Numbered from the stretch's first letter, positions 30,585-44,900 are shown. The stretch: 64,000 bases of DNA from Congeria kusceri (GCA_027627225.1 CM051028.1:12122701-12186700); one strand, 5' to 3'. Notes: a model not told the origin generated them from the sequence alone. Made by a program: numbers and translations.

Positions 30585-31050
30585 GGCAATGAAACCCTAC
30601 AATTCAACATTTCTACTCATATTAGACTTGATTTAACTTACACTCACATAACCCAAAAATCAAACTAACAACAAATCAACCATTTCAATGCGATTCGTGT
30701 TTTCTGCGCAGTAAACGACAAGGCCTGGTGTTACACTGGTAATCGTTCTGACCGCACTTTGCACTCACTTTGTTTTTGTTGATCAAAATGGAGTCCAGCA
30801 GTAGTGTTTGTTTGCGTGGTTATTTTGATTTGTATTCGCTTCAATTTTGTGATTTTTGTGCGGATTTCGGTGTGATTCAATGAAGGATATATTCATCTAC
30901 GTGGAAAGTACTACAAATTTGTGTTTTTTCTTGCGTTTGGTGAAAAATCAACTTGTCGTTGTCCAGCCTGTGTGATTCATCCGAAATAAATGGAACAGTT
31001 TGTCTCTGTCAAAATGCAGTTTGGAGGTTTTTTTGTTGAATTGTGTGTGC
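30585..31050. other. Gap between two insertions, no firm gene
   Basis: Continues the sequence interrupted by the LTR element. A 31-codon frame at 30789-30884 (MESSSSVCLRGYF) is present, but nothing supports it as a gene. Confidence 0.35.
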
Positions 31051-31054
31051 ATAT

Positions 31055-31090
31055 CGAGGGTTGCACGCAAGACTGTCGTAACTACCATTT
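31055..31090 (+). repeat. Left terminal inverted repeat
   Basis: 36 bp, 33 matching the right TIR. Core CGCAAGACTGTCGTAACT. Confidence 0.85.
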
Positions 31091-31235
31091 TTACAGAAAT
31101 TGACTTTTTGTTATTTTTTTGTGTATTTTTTTCTATTACATTTACTCGTTTAATCTGTACTGTTATATTCCAGAAATGAGCAGAAATATTTGATAAATGT
31201 TATAATGTATTAACTCAGAATGTCTAAATAATTTC

Positions 31236-31330
31236 CTGCAATACAGTAGTAACTTGAGTTACAACTGTCTTGCATGCAAAATCTTTGCAACTGGTAATTA
31301 ATACTGTTCTGCAATACTGTAGTAAGTCAC
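31236..31330. repeat. Left subterminal repeats
   Basis: CTGCAATACAGTAGTAACT (about 31236) and CTGCAATACTGTAGTAAGT (about 31310) resemble the TIR core, with a degenerate copy between them. Likely transposase-binding sites. Confidence 0.6.
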
Positions 31331-34300
31331 TGAATATTATCAATGACATCACATAAATATGATGACATCATATATGTATGATGTCATCATATTCAAAAAT
31401 TTATGACCTCACATTTAGCTTTGCTATCTGAAGAAAACAACAGAACTTCAAGTCTTAAGGATGTACGATCGTTTCCACTTTATGTTACTTTGTCGTAAAA
31501 ATACAAGACGCATAAATATAAATAATATTTAAAATAACAAATATATTTGTAAAGATAACATGCTTTTTTCTGCCTCTTATCGTGTTTTAATGTAATTCGA
31601 TCTTTTATTTATGTTTTAAGTTTTACGACGACGAAAACAAACACGCGACAGATTGACGATAATTTACGATCCCGATCATTCGAACGCTTAGTATCACTCT
31701 TACTGTAATTTTATAGGCGAAATCAAGCGTCTGAAAAACAACCAAACGACAAAATGTAAACAATAAATGTAAACTTATGTATCATGTTTTTATCTTCCTA
31801 ATAACGATATGACAACTAGTTTTTAATTCAAAATGTCTAAGTTGGAAACATTCCGAAACTCCAAACGAAATAGGAAAGGTAAATTTGCCAAAAAAAAAAG
31901 GAGAACTTTGAAACTAATGAAATTGAAAATCGTCCTAATTATGAACATGATCACGATGGTTCTAGTCATATAATTGAAATCAAATCTATTCCTGTGGATC
32001 ATTTATATTCCGTTGATGCATCTGACAGTGGAACCTGCACACTGGAAGTTTATGAGACAGACCCCAATTGGCAAATTGGTCGTCGTGTTGTAGAACTTGA
32101 CACTCTTGCCGCAGCCCTGAAGGCTTGCACTGCTTGTGGCTCCTCTTTACAATTGCACAATACAGTGGCATGTAGAACTTTTGGTCTAGCCTGTGTTCTT
32201 GATATTCCGTGTATTAACTGTGGTAACATTAACACGGTACATACTGGACGGAAGCATGGCCGGGTGTACGACATGAACACAAAGCTTGCATTGGGTAAGG
32301 CTTCATGTGTCGTTAGTGTATATTCTCTATATTAAAATATATGTATTTTTAGTGAGTATAAATATATAGTAGTTACTCAGAAATGAATCTAACACAAATT
32401 AACAGATGGGTCTATAATGATCAATTGGTAAAAAATGTTTGCATGTTATCGATAAGGACATCTGTAAATTTATGTACTGATTTTCATACATGTTGTTAAA
32501 TTTTTTAATTATAAATATTGACATACACTATTACATAGTTCATATGTTGTTAATATTTCATCGAGTGTACACATAATATTTGGTTTGATGTGATTTTAAT
32601 TTTACAAACACAAATCATACTATAAAAAATTAATAATTATGTTTGTTATTGTAATTGACAATTTCATGTTATTTTTACAGCCATGGTTCATGCCGGAGTT
32701 GGCCTTCGACAAATTAACAGTATTCTTACCACATTGAACATCCCGGCGGTCAACCATACCATGCTTGTTAGAAGGTGTGTCTAGATTTGAAATTGAATAA
32801 CAATATTGTTTTTTCGATATTTATTGTATACTCTGGGTTAATTTCTAACACTATATATAAATAATATTTGAGACATGTGATGTAATTTTCTACAAATGAT
32901 AGTTTAAATGATAATTAAAAGTTTAATATACGGTATATCATGTGGTTGCGACCACCTGCATTAAACAACCATTACTAATGAAATTTCGATTAAAAACAAC
33001 TTCAATTATCGACCACCTCTATTCTGAAAACCAACGACCACATGAAGTAGTCCAAATTGACCTTTGTTAAGATATGAAGCGACCAAGTGTCAGTGCCACA
33101 GCAACTTTGCTAAGCAACTGTCCAATTTCTGCAAAGGTGTGAAGACATGAATTTTCAAGCCCATTGTAATCTGATAATTGTAATAAATGACGTCCTTTGT
33201 TGTGTGGTAGATCAACATGAGTGTTGTTTTGATCGCTTAATATATTTTGGTATAGAATCTCGGCCCAACTTTTATTTATCTTAGAGTATTTCCTTGGTTA
33301 ATTTGCACTAAAATGCTCTGCGTTATTGCTCTGTGTTTAATATTGTACAGTAGGGCATTATATTTCAAAAGCACGTACCATGACGTCATGAAACTGTGTG
33401 TAAACATTGTTTGACATAATTATGGTGGGTGGAAAATGTTCAGAAATGCAGCAGTGTAATCGTGATCTGAAAATACAATTTTTATGTAAGCTAAGAATTT
33501 TATTTCTTATGTTTGCAATAATTTATAGGCAATAAACACCTTATAGTGACAGTATAAATCACATGCAAATTCATCAGTTGAAAATAACTTATAACAACAA
33601 ACATTTCAAGATGGTTTAATATCTGTTTCAATCTTTAGAAATGTTATTATATTTTCTAAGTAAATTTAATTAAAAGCATTATGCAATATATGTTATAGCA
33701 TTACCTGTTTACAAAGTAACATACATACATGTCCAACAAGAGACCAGTTGCCTTCATAACCATTACTGTGAATTATGTGATATTGTGACATATTGGTTGT
33801 GTTAAAATACGCATAGTATGTAATACGCATAGTATGACAATGATTACAATTCAGGCATATGTTATTTCACCAATAGACAGAATGAGGCTGGACAAGCAGT
33901 AGAAGATGTCGCAAAATCTAGTGCAGAGACTTCCCTACAAGAAGAGGTACAGCTAAACGAACTGTAAGTTTATTTGTACCTTAAACTTTTGTGTTCTTTT
34001 TTAATAGATACACTAACAGTAAAATAAATTCATGATATTCATTCAAATGTCAATTTGTGGGTCCTATAAAAATAAAACAATTTGCCAATTTTAAAGAACA
34101 AATGTTTTGTGTCTGTTGTTCAAATCAATGTTTGTTTAATGGAAACCGATTACATTTATAGATGATATAAGCAAAGGTCCACTAAAATGTTTTTGGCTAA
34201 TTTATTTTCTGTGTGATCTCATCTGTCTCATGTCTCTTTATAACACAAAATTTTGAAGCAAGGTCTGTGATTATCTCGTATTGCATTATATTCAACAGGC

Positions 34301-34719
34301 AGACGAATGAGATTGATGTTAGCGTGGATGCAGGTTGGCAGAAAAGAGGCAGTGGAAAGGCTTATGATAGTTTATCAGGTATTTATTGTTGATTACAGTC
34401 TAATAATCAAGGATCATATTATTTTGGAAAGTAGATCAGTCCTGAGGACTGACGAGCACACTTATTTTTTCATCCCAATTGTGTATTAGAAAATGGTTCA
34501 TGTCTGAAAATGTGTGTTTTAATGTTTTAGTAATAATTTTGAAGTGTTAACATCTCAAATACCCATTAATTCATTGAAATATACTAAGAGTATTTTAAAT
34601 GTACCATATTTCAGCTGCTCAAATACAGTGGGCACCATGTTCAATTTCATTAGGCATTATACAACAAAATCAGTCAACATAACTGTGCAAATAATACAAA
34701 ATCTCAGTCTGTAGTTTTT

Positions 34720-35162
34720 AGCTCACCTGAGCACGAAGTGCTCATGGTGAGCTATTGTGGTCACTCTATGTCCGGCGTAAGTCGTCGTACGTCGTGTGTC
34801 GTCCGTCGTCAACTTTTAGCTCGTTACCACTCTAGAGGCCATATTTTTCATTCAATCTTGATGAAACTTGGTCACAATGTTTATCTTGACAATATCTAGG
34901 CCAAGTTCGAATCTGGGTCACATGCGTCCAAAAACTAGGTCACCAGGTCAAATCTTAAAAAAACCTTGTTACCACTCTAGAAGCCATATTTATGACTCAA
35001 TCATGATAAAACATAGTCAGAATGTTTTTCTTGACAAAATCAAGGCCATGTTTAAATATGGGTCAAGTATAGTAAAAAACTAGGTCACCAGGTCAAGTGT
35101 TTGACAATTGGTGTACCTTGAACTCAGATGAGCGTTTAAGGGCCATCATGGCCCTCTTGTTT
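34720..35162. repeat. Molluscan dispersed repeat with terminal hairpin (copy 1)
   Basis: Begins with a near-perfect hairpin, AGCTCACCTGAGCAC ... GTGCTCATGGTGAGCT (34720-34753). It then has internal ~115-bp units (GTTACCACTCTAGAGGCCAT, GATGAAACTTGGTCA, CACCAGGTCAAATCTTA) and ends near GGCCATCATGGCCCTCTTG. Sits in intron 4 of the Mutator-domain gene. Phrases of this kind are abundant in bivalve genomes. Confidence 0.75.
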
Positions 35163-37100
35163 ATTTAAATCAGTAAACCAAATGTAATTACCATACTATT
35201 TTATCTAGCCTATTAAACATGTTCAAGCTATCACACATTGGCTACATTAAGAACATTTACATTTTCACATTATAGGACATTGCTCTATGATTGGTCTCAA
35301 GACGGGAAAAGTCCTATCGTATGCAGTGAGGAGCAAAACCTGCCGGGTGTGCAACCAGCACAGGAAGAAAACAAAAGGTAATAGCCCCTGCAAGCCTCAT
35401 GACTGTAGGAAAAATTGGAGTGGATCATCTAAAGCCATGGAACCCGACATGGTCACTGAAATGATCACAGAAACAGTCGAAAAAGGCATAATGGTTACAG
35501 GGGTTGTGGGTGATGATGATACCACAACAGCTGCAAGATTAAAAACAAGTCTGCCTTATACTATCGAGAAAAGGTCCGACAAAAATCATGTGAAAAAAAA
35601 TCTGGCCAACTGTCTGTATGGAATGCAAAAGAGCTTTCCCATGTTAAGTACAAAAATCATAAACTACTTGTTGAAATTATTCAACTACAGTATTTCTCAG
35701 AATAAACACAATCCTGTAGGCATATCTCAGGGCATGGATGCTGTTGTTGGTCACGTGTTTGGCGACCATTCGTTCTGTGAGGATGTCTGGTGCAGGTTTA
35801 GAAATAACACTGCTGCTAAATACTCATCATTACCATATGGACGGCCACTGACAAATCCTGCACTGAAAGCTGCACTGCTTGATGTTTTTGGTGCTTACAA
35901 AAAAATAGCCACCAAATTAAGCACGTTGGGCAGTACTCAGGCTAACGAGAGCCTGAACAAGTCTATAGCCAGCAAAGCTCCCAAACAGCTTCATCTTTCT
36001 GGCTCAGCTAATTTGAATTTTAGGATAGCTGCTGGAGTGGCCCAGAAAAACCTTGGAAATAGTTACATCACAAACGTAATATATCGGAAGTTATTTTACA
36101 TAAATTTTGATTTATAATTGCAAATGTTTGACTTTTCTTATTTATGTTTAATTTCAAATTTAAAAGCAGTTAAATAGAGACAGTTGAGCACATTTTTTGG
36201 AAATACAAGAAAGTCAGACTTTTCTGCAGTTTTTTTATTTTCATTTTCTGCATGACTACATGTTAATTGTACTTTCTGCTTTGCATTATTATTTTATTTA
36301 TTTTAATACACATGGCAAAATGATGCGAGTGGCACTGTCGGATTTCCATTTCTGCTAAAGTTATTTGAATGTTAGATGTTATGATTAATAATAATAAAGT
36401 ATACCCACCTCACTTTGACATTCAGCTACTAGTATTATGAACATAGAAACATTCTAATGGTTTTTACAGCATTATTATTTATTAATTCATTATTGATGTG
36501 AATATTTTGTATGAATTTTTAAATTTAAATTTTGATTTACTGTATGTATTAAAATTATCACAAAATCATAACAATCAGGCAAAGATCATAATTTTTTTCT
36601 ATTCAATTATTTTTTTTGACAACTAAGCTTTTTTGTCAGTCAACAACTTTGTAAGTATTATATGTCGGTTATTTCACAAAATTATTTTTTGAGCAGTTTG
36701 CATTGTTATCAACATAATCACATTCTTTATTCTTTTTCAGGTGAATAAAAAGTTGGGTGTTTCGCCTGGTACATTCACATCTACGTTGGCCCTTCTCCGT
36801 GACCTACAGCACAGGAAGAGAAAAGCTATAGCGACTACCAGAGCAGCCAAACAGCGGCGTATAAGACTCAAACTTGAACGGTTAGTGCACACAAAATATA
36901 TTATAACACATGGTTGTATATTTTATCTAAGTGAGTCTAACAGGTCAATTGTTTGTATGTAATAAATAATGATTACGTTTAAAGTAACTCATTTAAATTA
37001 TATGTTAAATTGATGAAAATTATTTAATGAAATTGTATTACTGTATACTGTGTATTACACTCTTTATGTTTACAATAAACATTTCAAATGGCCCATGTTT

Positions 37101-37530
37101 AGCTCACCTGAGCACAAAATGACCATGATAAGCTATTGTGGTCAGTCAATTTCCGGCGTAGTGCATCATGTGTCGTATATCGTGTGTCGTCAACTTTTAA
37201 CTGGTTATCACTCTGGAGGTCAATTTTTTATCCAATCTTGATGAAACTTGGTCAAAATGTTTATCTTGACAATATCTAGGACGAGTTTGAAACAGGGTCA
37301 TATGCGTACAGAAAAAAGCCACCAGGTCAAATCTTAGAAAAACCTTGTTACCACTCTAGAGGCCACATTTATGACTCAATCTTGATGAAACTTTGTTAAA
37401 ATTTTGATCTTGACAATATCTAGTCCGAGTTCAAATCTGGGTCATGTGCGTCTAAAAACTAAGTCACCAGGTCAAATCTGAGAAAAACCTTGTTACCACT
37501 CTAAAGACAACATTTATGACCTTCTTGTTT
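37101..37530. repeat. Molluscan dispersed repeat (copy 2)
   Basis: Same family as the repeat at 34720: AGCTCACCTGAGCAC hairpin start, then CTTGATGAAACTTGGTCA units. It ends against the acceptor of exon 7 of the Mutator-domain gene. Confidence 0.72.
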
Positions 37531-39009
37531 GTAAATTTCAGCCATTCAAAGGAATCGGTACAAGAAGTGCGTGAGGGACCAACGTATGCGTGTAATGTAG
37601 GTGACCAGGATGTAGATCTCACCACTATTCCCCCACCTGTACCGAAGCCTGGTCCAGCAGGTCTCGAGACCACTGGGAAAGGATTTGTTTTCTTTGATCT
37701 GGAAACAACAGGGTTAGGTAAGGCATCTTTTTAATCATCATTTTCATTTATCGATTACATTATAACTTTCAAAATGTTATACATTACAAACCTTTGTGGG
37801 AAATCAAATATGAAAGTAATTTTGCACAAAAAGCTATTTTTCATCATCCAGTTTTGATGTACGATAATTGTACAACTAGTATGTAATTGAATTATAAACC
37901 CAAATGCAGATTTACATATTTCTAATGTGACTAGACATTGTCAACTTTTCATGTAACTATCAAGCGGCTTTCAAAATAATACACACGATAGTACACTGTC
38001 TAACTTGAAAGGGACTTAAAATAACATAAAAGATGTTTCACTGTTTCAATGGAGGGAATTGTGTATGAATATCTAATGATTATATCGATATGCAATCAGA
38101 CAAAATGATTGTAATCATTTTTTAATAAAATGTATGTTGTATTTTTTCCTAGAGCGTACTTCTCATATTGTCCAGATTGCTGCCGTTCATGAAACTGGGC
38201 AGTTTTCAACCCATGTTATGCCAGTTAAGAAGATGTCCGCGAAAGCGTCCGAAGTTACCGGATTGACGATTGTAGGCCACTCCATGATTGTTAATGGACA
38301 AAGTAGTTGAAGCTGTTTCAATCAAATCTGCATTGGATAGTTTTCTTCATTTCTTACAGAAATGCAATCAAGTATCACCAATCATTTTAGTTAAGTCTTG
38401 CTGCATGCTTTGCAAAATTGTGGTAAACTTTCTGAATTTCAACGCAATGTTCATGGATTTTTGGATACTTATAAAATGTTCAAAAAGAGCTTCCCCAATT
38501 TGAAATCTTATAAGCAAGAAAGCTTAGTGCAAGAACTTATTGGTGATTCATACATAGCACATAGTGCATTACATGATGTGGTAGCTTTAGAGAAGTTAGT
38601 GAAGTTTGTTTCTCTAGAACGATCTGTTGTTAACAAATTTGCATTCAGTTTTGACCGAGCTATAGTAGCCCACAATGTTTCACAAAATGTTGTCTCTAAA
38701 ATCAAATCTTTGCAAATAATGATAGATAACAAAATTATCAGTCAAGGTGTTGCAAGGACCATTGCTGGTAGTGGATTACAGTTTCATCATTTATGTGTTG
38801 TTTCTAAAAGAAATGGAGTGGAAGGTATCAGGAGCCTTCTGTCAGAGGTATCTAACGGACAAATCCGAGTTACAAAATCAGAAAAGATAATAGTGGCCAT
38901 AGCAGATTATTGTCACAGAACAACTGAGTACATTTTCTAATCATTGTCAAAGCTAGATGTACTACTCAATGAGAACCAAAATTGCACAACTTTATGTGAA
39001 ATTTGTATT

Positions 39010-39430
39010 TGCCATTTATTGTGAAACATATGTAACCTACTCATTGTGAAACATTGTTGTGCTACTCATTTTGAAACATTGTTGTGCTACTCGTTGTGAA
39101 ACATTATTGTGCTACTCAGTGTGAAACATTGTTGTGCTACCCATTTTGAAACTTTGTATGCTACTCATTGTGAGACATTGTTGTGCAACCCATTTTGAAA
39201 CATTATGCTACTCATTGTGAGACATTGTTGTGCAACCCATTTTGAAACATTGTGATACTCATTGTGAAACATTGTTGTCCTACTCATTTTGAAGCATTGT
39301 TGTGCAACCCATTTTGAAACATTATGCTACTCATTGTGAGACATTGTTGTGCAACCCATTTTGAAACATTGTGATACTCATTGTGAAACATTGTTGTCCT
39401 ACTCATTTTGAAGCATTGTTGTGCTACCAA
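39010..39430 (+). repeat. ~27-bp minisatellite
   Basis: Fifteen or so units of the form CTACTCATTGTGAAACATTG plus TTGTG, alternating TTGTGAAA and TTTTGAAA versions. A higher-order ~120-bp block is repeated almost exactly in the second half. Lies in the 3' part of the nested element after the exonuclease gene. Confidence 0.85.
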
Positions 39431-41192
39431 TTAAGGAAATTATCCAAATTACTGTTTTGTTTATTGCACATAGTCATGTTGTTTTTGTAAAAGTTTGGTA
39501 ATATGTATAGACATTACTACTTTGCATAGTCGAGTTAACTGACCGATGGGAGTTGTTGGTACAAAATTGCATCAAATGTTAAATGGATATAATTTATTTC
39601 GAACAAGACCAAAATCTGATTTTGCAGAGTAAAGGTCTAGACTTAGAATGTATTGGATAAAAAATGATTGTCATGTTTGTTTATTGTGTCCTTTTTAAAT
39701 AAATCATGTATGTAATGTATTTCAGTTATGCATTATTTAAAATAGTCTGGACATACTGCTTATTTGTATATTGTTTCAATGCATTTTTGGAACTCGGGTG
39801 ATGTCATTACTGGGTTACATGGGCCTTTTGTATGAATATGTGTTGTACATTCAATTTCATTTTATGACTGATATTGTACATTGACAATATTTATCTGGAA
39901 ATTTGCAATACAGTATATGTATTTCAAGATTATTAAGCAATATATTAATCTTGATATATGATTATTGTACATTACATTATAATGTTATTTTTTGTCATTT
40001 CATATTATGGTTGTACAATTGACCAGAAATAAATTCTCAATGAAAAATTGTAACAAAGTCATAAGAATAATCATATCACAGAGTTTGTTTTTTTCAAAGA
40101 TCTAGGGCTGTTCCATACAGTGATAATATGCCACCATCAGGATGTACAGCCTCAAAAAAGATGATAAAGTATCATTCTTTCTCATTATTTCTTAAATTTA
40201 TATTTAAATGAAGGCTTTTTCATGTAATACAACCACATACAAGATATCACATTGCAGTTGAATTACCATATTTGTTCTGCACATTTTGTAAAGTATAAGG
40301 CGGAATAAACATAAGGCAATCTGTTATATTTTCTTTTATTATCTATACGTTAGAGATTTAGTTGATTATTATAGCGATCCAAACGTAGAATTTGACATTT
40401 ATTAATAACATACAAATACATCGACTCATAAGAAAATATACAGTGGTTAAATGGTGGGTGGGGCAATTAAATACCTCAATATAAATATACCTTTTTTTTT
40501 TCAATAAAAAAAAACAAAAAAAGTTGTTAAACACATGCCATTTATGTTGAATCACTTTATATGACAAATTACATTATTATTGGTATATTTTAAATCAATA
40601 TTTGTTGAAAAATACTGTTAAAATAATATTTCGGTTATTTTTCATAATAAAGTTCATTTTTAAAATGGCTGTAGCAAAAAATAATCCACGGTGATCTTTC
40701 ATTTTCTTTATCTAAATTTAGTGCTAAAGTAGTTGTCTTCATTGTATTAAAAGTTCAAGCACTTTTGGAAATTATAACCGACAAAAAAATATGTATGTGT
40801 ATTGCATGTCAGCAAATTATAAAAGGCAATAAAATGTCAAAACATATAAACATTTGTCATCTTGTATAACCCTTAAACATATATTCTTTTTTTTCTTTTT
40901 TTTTCTTTAGTGTCTTCTTTGTAATACAATGAACATATTGCTTGTTTATTCAGTTACTAATAAGTGAGAGGTTCATTATTATCTAATTTACATACAATTT
41001 TTTAACACCACCCCCTATTTTATAATTCTTAAAAATGGCGATTTTAAAAAATTATCGGGTATAGAAAAAACTTGATTATCTAAAAATAATTCACGGTGAC
41101 CCCCATTTTTTATTTCATATATTTGACATATATAGAATTGACAATCAGCATACAAAAAAATATACTATTCTGGATAGTTTGAAAAATTACCC
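39431..41192. other. AT-rich right arm of the nested element
   Basis: No gene seen. Poly-A/T tracts and ATAA-rich sequence lead up to the right TIR at 41193-41209. Confidence 0.5.
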
Positions 41193-41457
41193 GAAACGAT
41201 CGTACATCCTTAATCCACTTTGTTTTTCATTTTGATATCGATTTCATCGTAACTGTTGGTAAGTTTAATTTTGATTGTTACAATATAAAAAAAACATTAT
41301 TATTAAACTAAAGCTAATCTTTTTTATTTGTTTGTTTGTATTTATTTGCATGATTCAGTATTGTTGGTCCAATTATGTAAAAAAAATAACAGCATTGTTG
41401 CCAACTTATCTGTAATTGTGATATTAAAATCATACAAACAAAACTGATAGAATAAAT

Positions 41458-41565
41458 AAATAAAAATACTTAAATATAAATAAATAAATAAAAATAAATA
41501 AATAAGATCTTGTGTTTGGTAAATAAATAAATAAAATAAATAAAATAAATAAATAAATAAATGTG
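41458..41565 (+). repeat. AAAT/AAATA microsatellite
   Basis: Long runs of AAATAAATAAATAAA with small interruptions, within the outer transposon upstream of its gene. Confidence 0.9.
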
Positions 41566-41950
41566 TTTGGTTAGTAAATAATTATGTTGTTGTTTGTTCA
41601 CTTTCATAGAAATGGACAACACAAACTACATGTATTGTGGAAATGGGTGACACACACATATAAACCATCAGGGAGTGTTTGGAGGACACACGCTTAAAAA
41701 CCATCAGAGAGAGTTTATAGGCTGGTATGTTGTTGGTATTTAAATAAATAATAATGTGACTTATACTAAACTTCTCAGTAAATCCTTCAGGTCTGATACA
41801 CTTTTTTGTTATTGGATATGTTGCCTGTAGTCAAGAGATCATAATTTCACCATTCTACTTTATTTTAATAGTAATTCTTACTACCAGGTAAGTCTGTTGC
41901 TGTTAAAATTTATTATGTCCACTTCAGATTAAAATATTGCACGTTGCATA

Positions 41951-44900
41951 ATGATGGCACTTCAAGCCAGGTTTCACCAAGGCAACTCATCTTTTCTGGG
42001 GAGTGGAAGGCAATGCATGGCTAATTCTATCTGTGCCATTCTCCAAAGCAACACAGTAGACCCATATAAATGGGACCAGGACACTCTTGATTGTATCCTT
42101 ACAAAGGGGGACAGTTTATACCAAAGAATACAGAATCAAAATCAAGATTGTGATCAATATCTAAGTATAACGGACATTCCCCATGATATTGGCCGGATGT
42201 CTGATCCATTAAATGGGACGTTGGCTTCGAGGACAGAATATCCCATATTTAAACTTGAGGATGCAGTCCAAACAATCACAGATAAGAAAAATATTGTCGG
42301 TTGTATTTTTACTATGGGTAACATTGCACCGTGTTACTCATCTGCTATATTGAAATACAATGAGATGTTCTACTTTTTTGATCCACATAGCAGAAATGAC
42401 TGTGGCATGTTATGCCCTGATGGAAAGGCCACAATGACATTTCACCGCAACATTAATTCTCTGTGTCTCTTCATCAGACATTTAGCTGCTTCTTTAAAAC
42501 TGACATGTGACACTCCTTTTGAATTATCACAGCTTATAGTTTGTTCATCACCTATGTCAGATGACTCGGATACAGAATTTTCTGGCTTTGAATCTGTTAA
42601 TGAAGATGACTATGATAAACTATTGTCTGTACAAAAGGTTATTGATGCTGCGATGGGAAGTCCATGTTTGAGCGATTGTTTGTCTGATTCAGACTCAGAT
42701 ATTACTCTGTCTAGCATTGATGATTCATTTCTAGATCAAGCCATGAATAATCTTGATGATAGTGCCACATACATAAAGTCGATAGATATCGATACATTTA
42801 GCAACTTGTCTGAAAAAGAGATTAATTCTACTTGCAGCAAAATGCCTAATGAAGATATTCCTATTGCCCATCATGAAAATGTTGGTGAGGCTGATGAAAT
42901 TATGGAGGACAGTGACAGTACTGACGATGACAGTTTGAATGACCCACACTATGTATACAATTCAGACGAAGACTTGAGTAGCAGTAATTCTGAGGAAGAT
43001 ACTGTTTATGATGATAATTTACCTTCGATAGGGCTCCAAAAACAAATAAGGCAATATAAAGCCCAAAAAACGTTAGGGTCAGGGAACAGAAAGGTTAAGA
43101 ACAATGAATACATGCTGCATGTTACTTCAGGTGAAAAAGCACAGGTACAGGGTAATAATGTAGATATAACACTCGAGAACATGCAAACAGGTAAAGAAAT
43201 GTCAGATTCTATAGATGTAGGGGAAAGACCTAAAAATGGTAGGGGTAGGAAAAAAGTAAGAAATGAACAAAACTGGAAGAGAAACGTAGCAAAGCTACGC
43301 AGGAATCGAGGGCAAAGCTATGAATCAGTTGCAACAGGTAAGATTAAGTCACATAGGATTATGAAACCTGGATGTGGACCCTCTTGCAGGTATAAATGTA
43401 AAGACAAATTTGCAGAGACAGATAGAGAGGCAATTTTTCATTCATTTTGGAGAATGGGGGACACTAACAAGCAATGGCAGTTTTTGAGTAAGTATGCAAG
43501 CAAAACATCCAAACAGACAAAAAGTTGCACTAACATGGTAAGGAAACGAAAGAATACGATAGTGTGGACAATGCCAAAGCAAAATTCAGGACCAGTAAAG
43601 GTTTGTAAAACCTTTTTCTTAGCTACTTTGAGTATATCTGAAAGAATGGTAGCAACTGCACATTCTAAGGAATTAGTAATTGGCGTGTGTGACCTTGACA
43701 AACGTGGAAAACATTCTTCGAGACCAAATAAAATGTCAGAGGAACAAAAACAGTCGGTAAGAATGCACATTGAGTCATACAAATGCATTGAAAGTCATTA
43801 CTGCAGGAAAGACAGTTCCAAATCTTACTTGCCTGCTGGTTTGAATGTCCTCAAGATATTTGAAATGTACAAACAAAAATGCCATGAAAAAGGGATTAAT
43901 CCTGTGACTGTTAGAATGTACAGAACAATTTTTGACCATGAATACAATCTAAGTTTTCACACACCAAGAAAAGATCAATGTGACTTTTGTGTATCATTTA
44001 AGAATGCTCCAAGTGAATCTAAAACAGAAAAACAAGATGAGTACAACAATCATATATTAAATAAAAATAAGTCTCGAGAAAACAAAACTGCTGACAAAGA
44101 ATTAGCGTTGCAGGCAAATGACATCGTAGTAGCTTGTTTTGATTTAGAGGAAGTACTTCTAACTCCACATAGCTTTGAGTCAAGTCTTTACTACAAAAGA
44201 AGGCTTTGTACTTTCAATTTTACAGTGTATGATATGGGTACAAAAGATGGCCATTGTTATGTATGGGATGAAACAATTGCCAGTAGGGGTGCATGTGAAA
44301 TTGCATCTTGCTTGTTTGATTTTATTAAACAACAAACACAGGAAGGTAAGAAGAGATTCATTTTCTATTCAGATAACTGCAGTGGTCAAAATAAAAACAA
44401 GTACCTTTTGGCAATGCTATGGTTTTGTCTGCACAAATTCAATATTACCTCAATTGAACACAAATACCTTATTAAAGGCCACACACAAAATGAAGCTGAC
44501 AGCATTCATGCTGCAGTAGAGGCAGCCAGTCGTAAAGTGTCTATCTACACTACAGCCCAGTGGGCTGCCACTATAAGGACAGCTAGGAGGGCAAAACCTT
44601 ACTTTGTTAAGGAGATGTCATTTGCTGATTTTTTTGACTTTAAAGTCATTGCCAGTTGCTTGAAGAACTTCAATGTTAATGTTGACAATGAAAAAGTGTA
44701 CTGGCAAAGATTTAAAACAATAACATTGACAGCTAACGCACCAAATGAGTTTGCATACCAGAATGACTACTATGGACCTGTACAGAAGGTAGACATGTAC
44801 AAAAGACTAAGGTCCAAAGACATCCCTGACCCTGAAAAGATAATTATCCCGGTTCTTAGGCATGATGGTATTCCTCTAAAACGGGAAAAGTTTGTTGATC

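Larger units (their letters stand above)
31833..38940 (+). pseudogene. Multi-exon Mutator-like domain plus DEDDh exonuclease gene, frameshifted
   Basis: Exons with GT...AG edges and matching phase: 31833-32296, 32681-32774, 33877-33963, 34299-34378, 35276-36075, 36741-36880, 37542-37717, and 38153-38940. The first half carries a Mutator-like transposase domain (RRVVELDTLAAALKACTACG ... CINC, VGLRQINSIL, DAGWQKRGSGKAYDSLSG, VVGDDDTTTAA). Exon 7 brings a DEDDh exonuclease (FVFFDLETTGL), with its last motif HSALHDVVAL in exon 8. Breaks: an indel in the poly-A run near 31891, and frame changes near 38285 and 38400 that remove the middle exonuclease motif. It is therefore a decayed copy. The exonuclease may trim transposon ends; that is inference. 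Confidence 0.7.
31459..41209 (+). mobile_element. Nested TTAA-flanked 9.75-kb DNA element with a Mutator-domain/exonuclease gene
   Basis: GGATGTACGATCGTTTC at 31459-31475 is repeated exactly inverted at 41193-41209. The sequence TTAA flanks both ends (31455-31458 and 41210-41213), a TTAA target duplication as in the Kolobok and piggyBac superfamilies. Inside is one multi-exon gene (31833-38940), two molluscan hairpin repeats and a minisatellite. The superfamily is not resolved: the protein has a Mutator-like transposase domain rather than an obvious piggyBac or Kolobok transposase. Confidence 0.75.

Noticed and set aside
39010..39430. Regular short repeats that could suggest a CRISPR array
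   Set aside because: Units run head to tail without unique spacers and no cas genes are present; it is a minisatellite.
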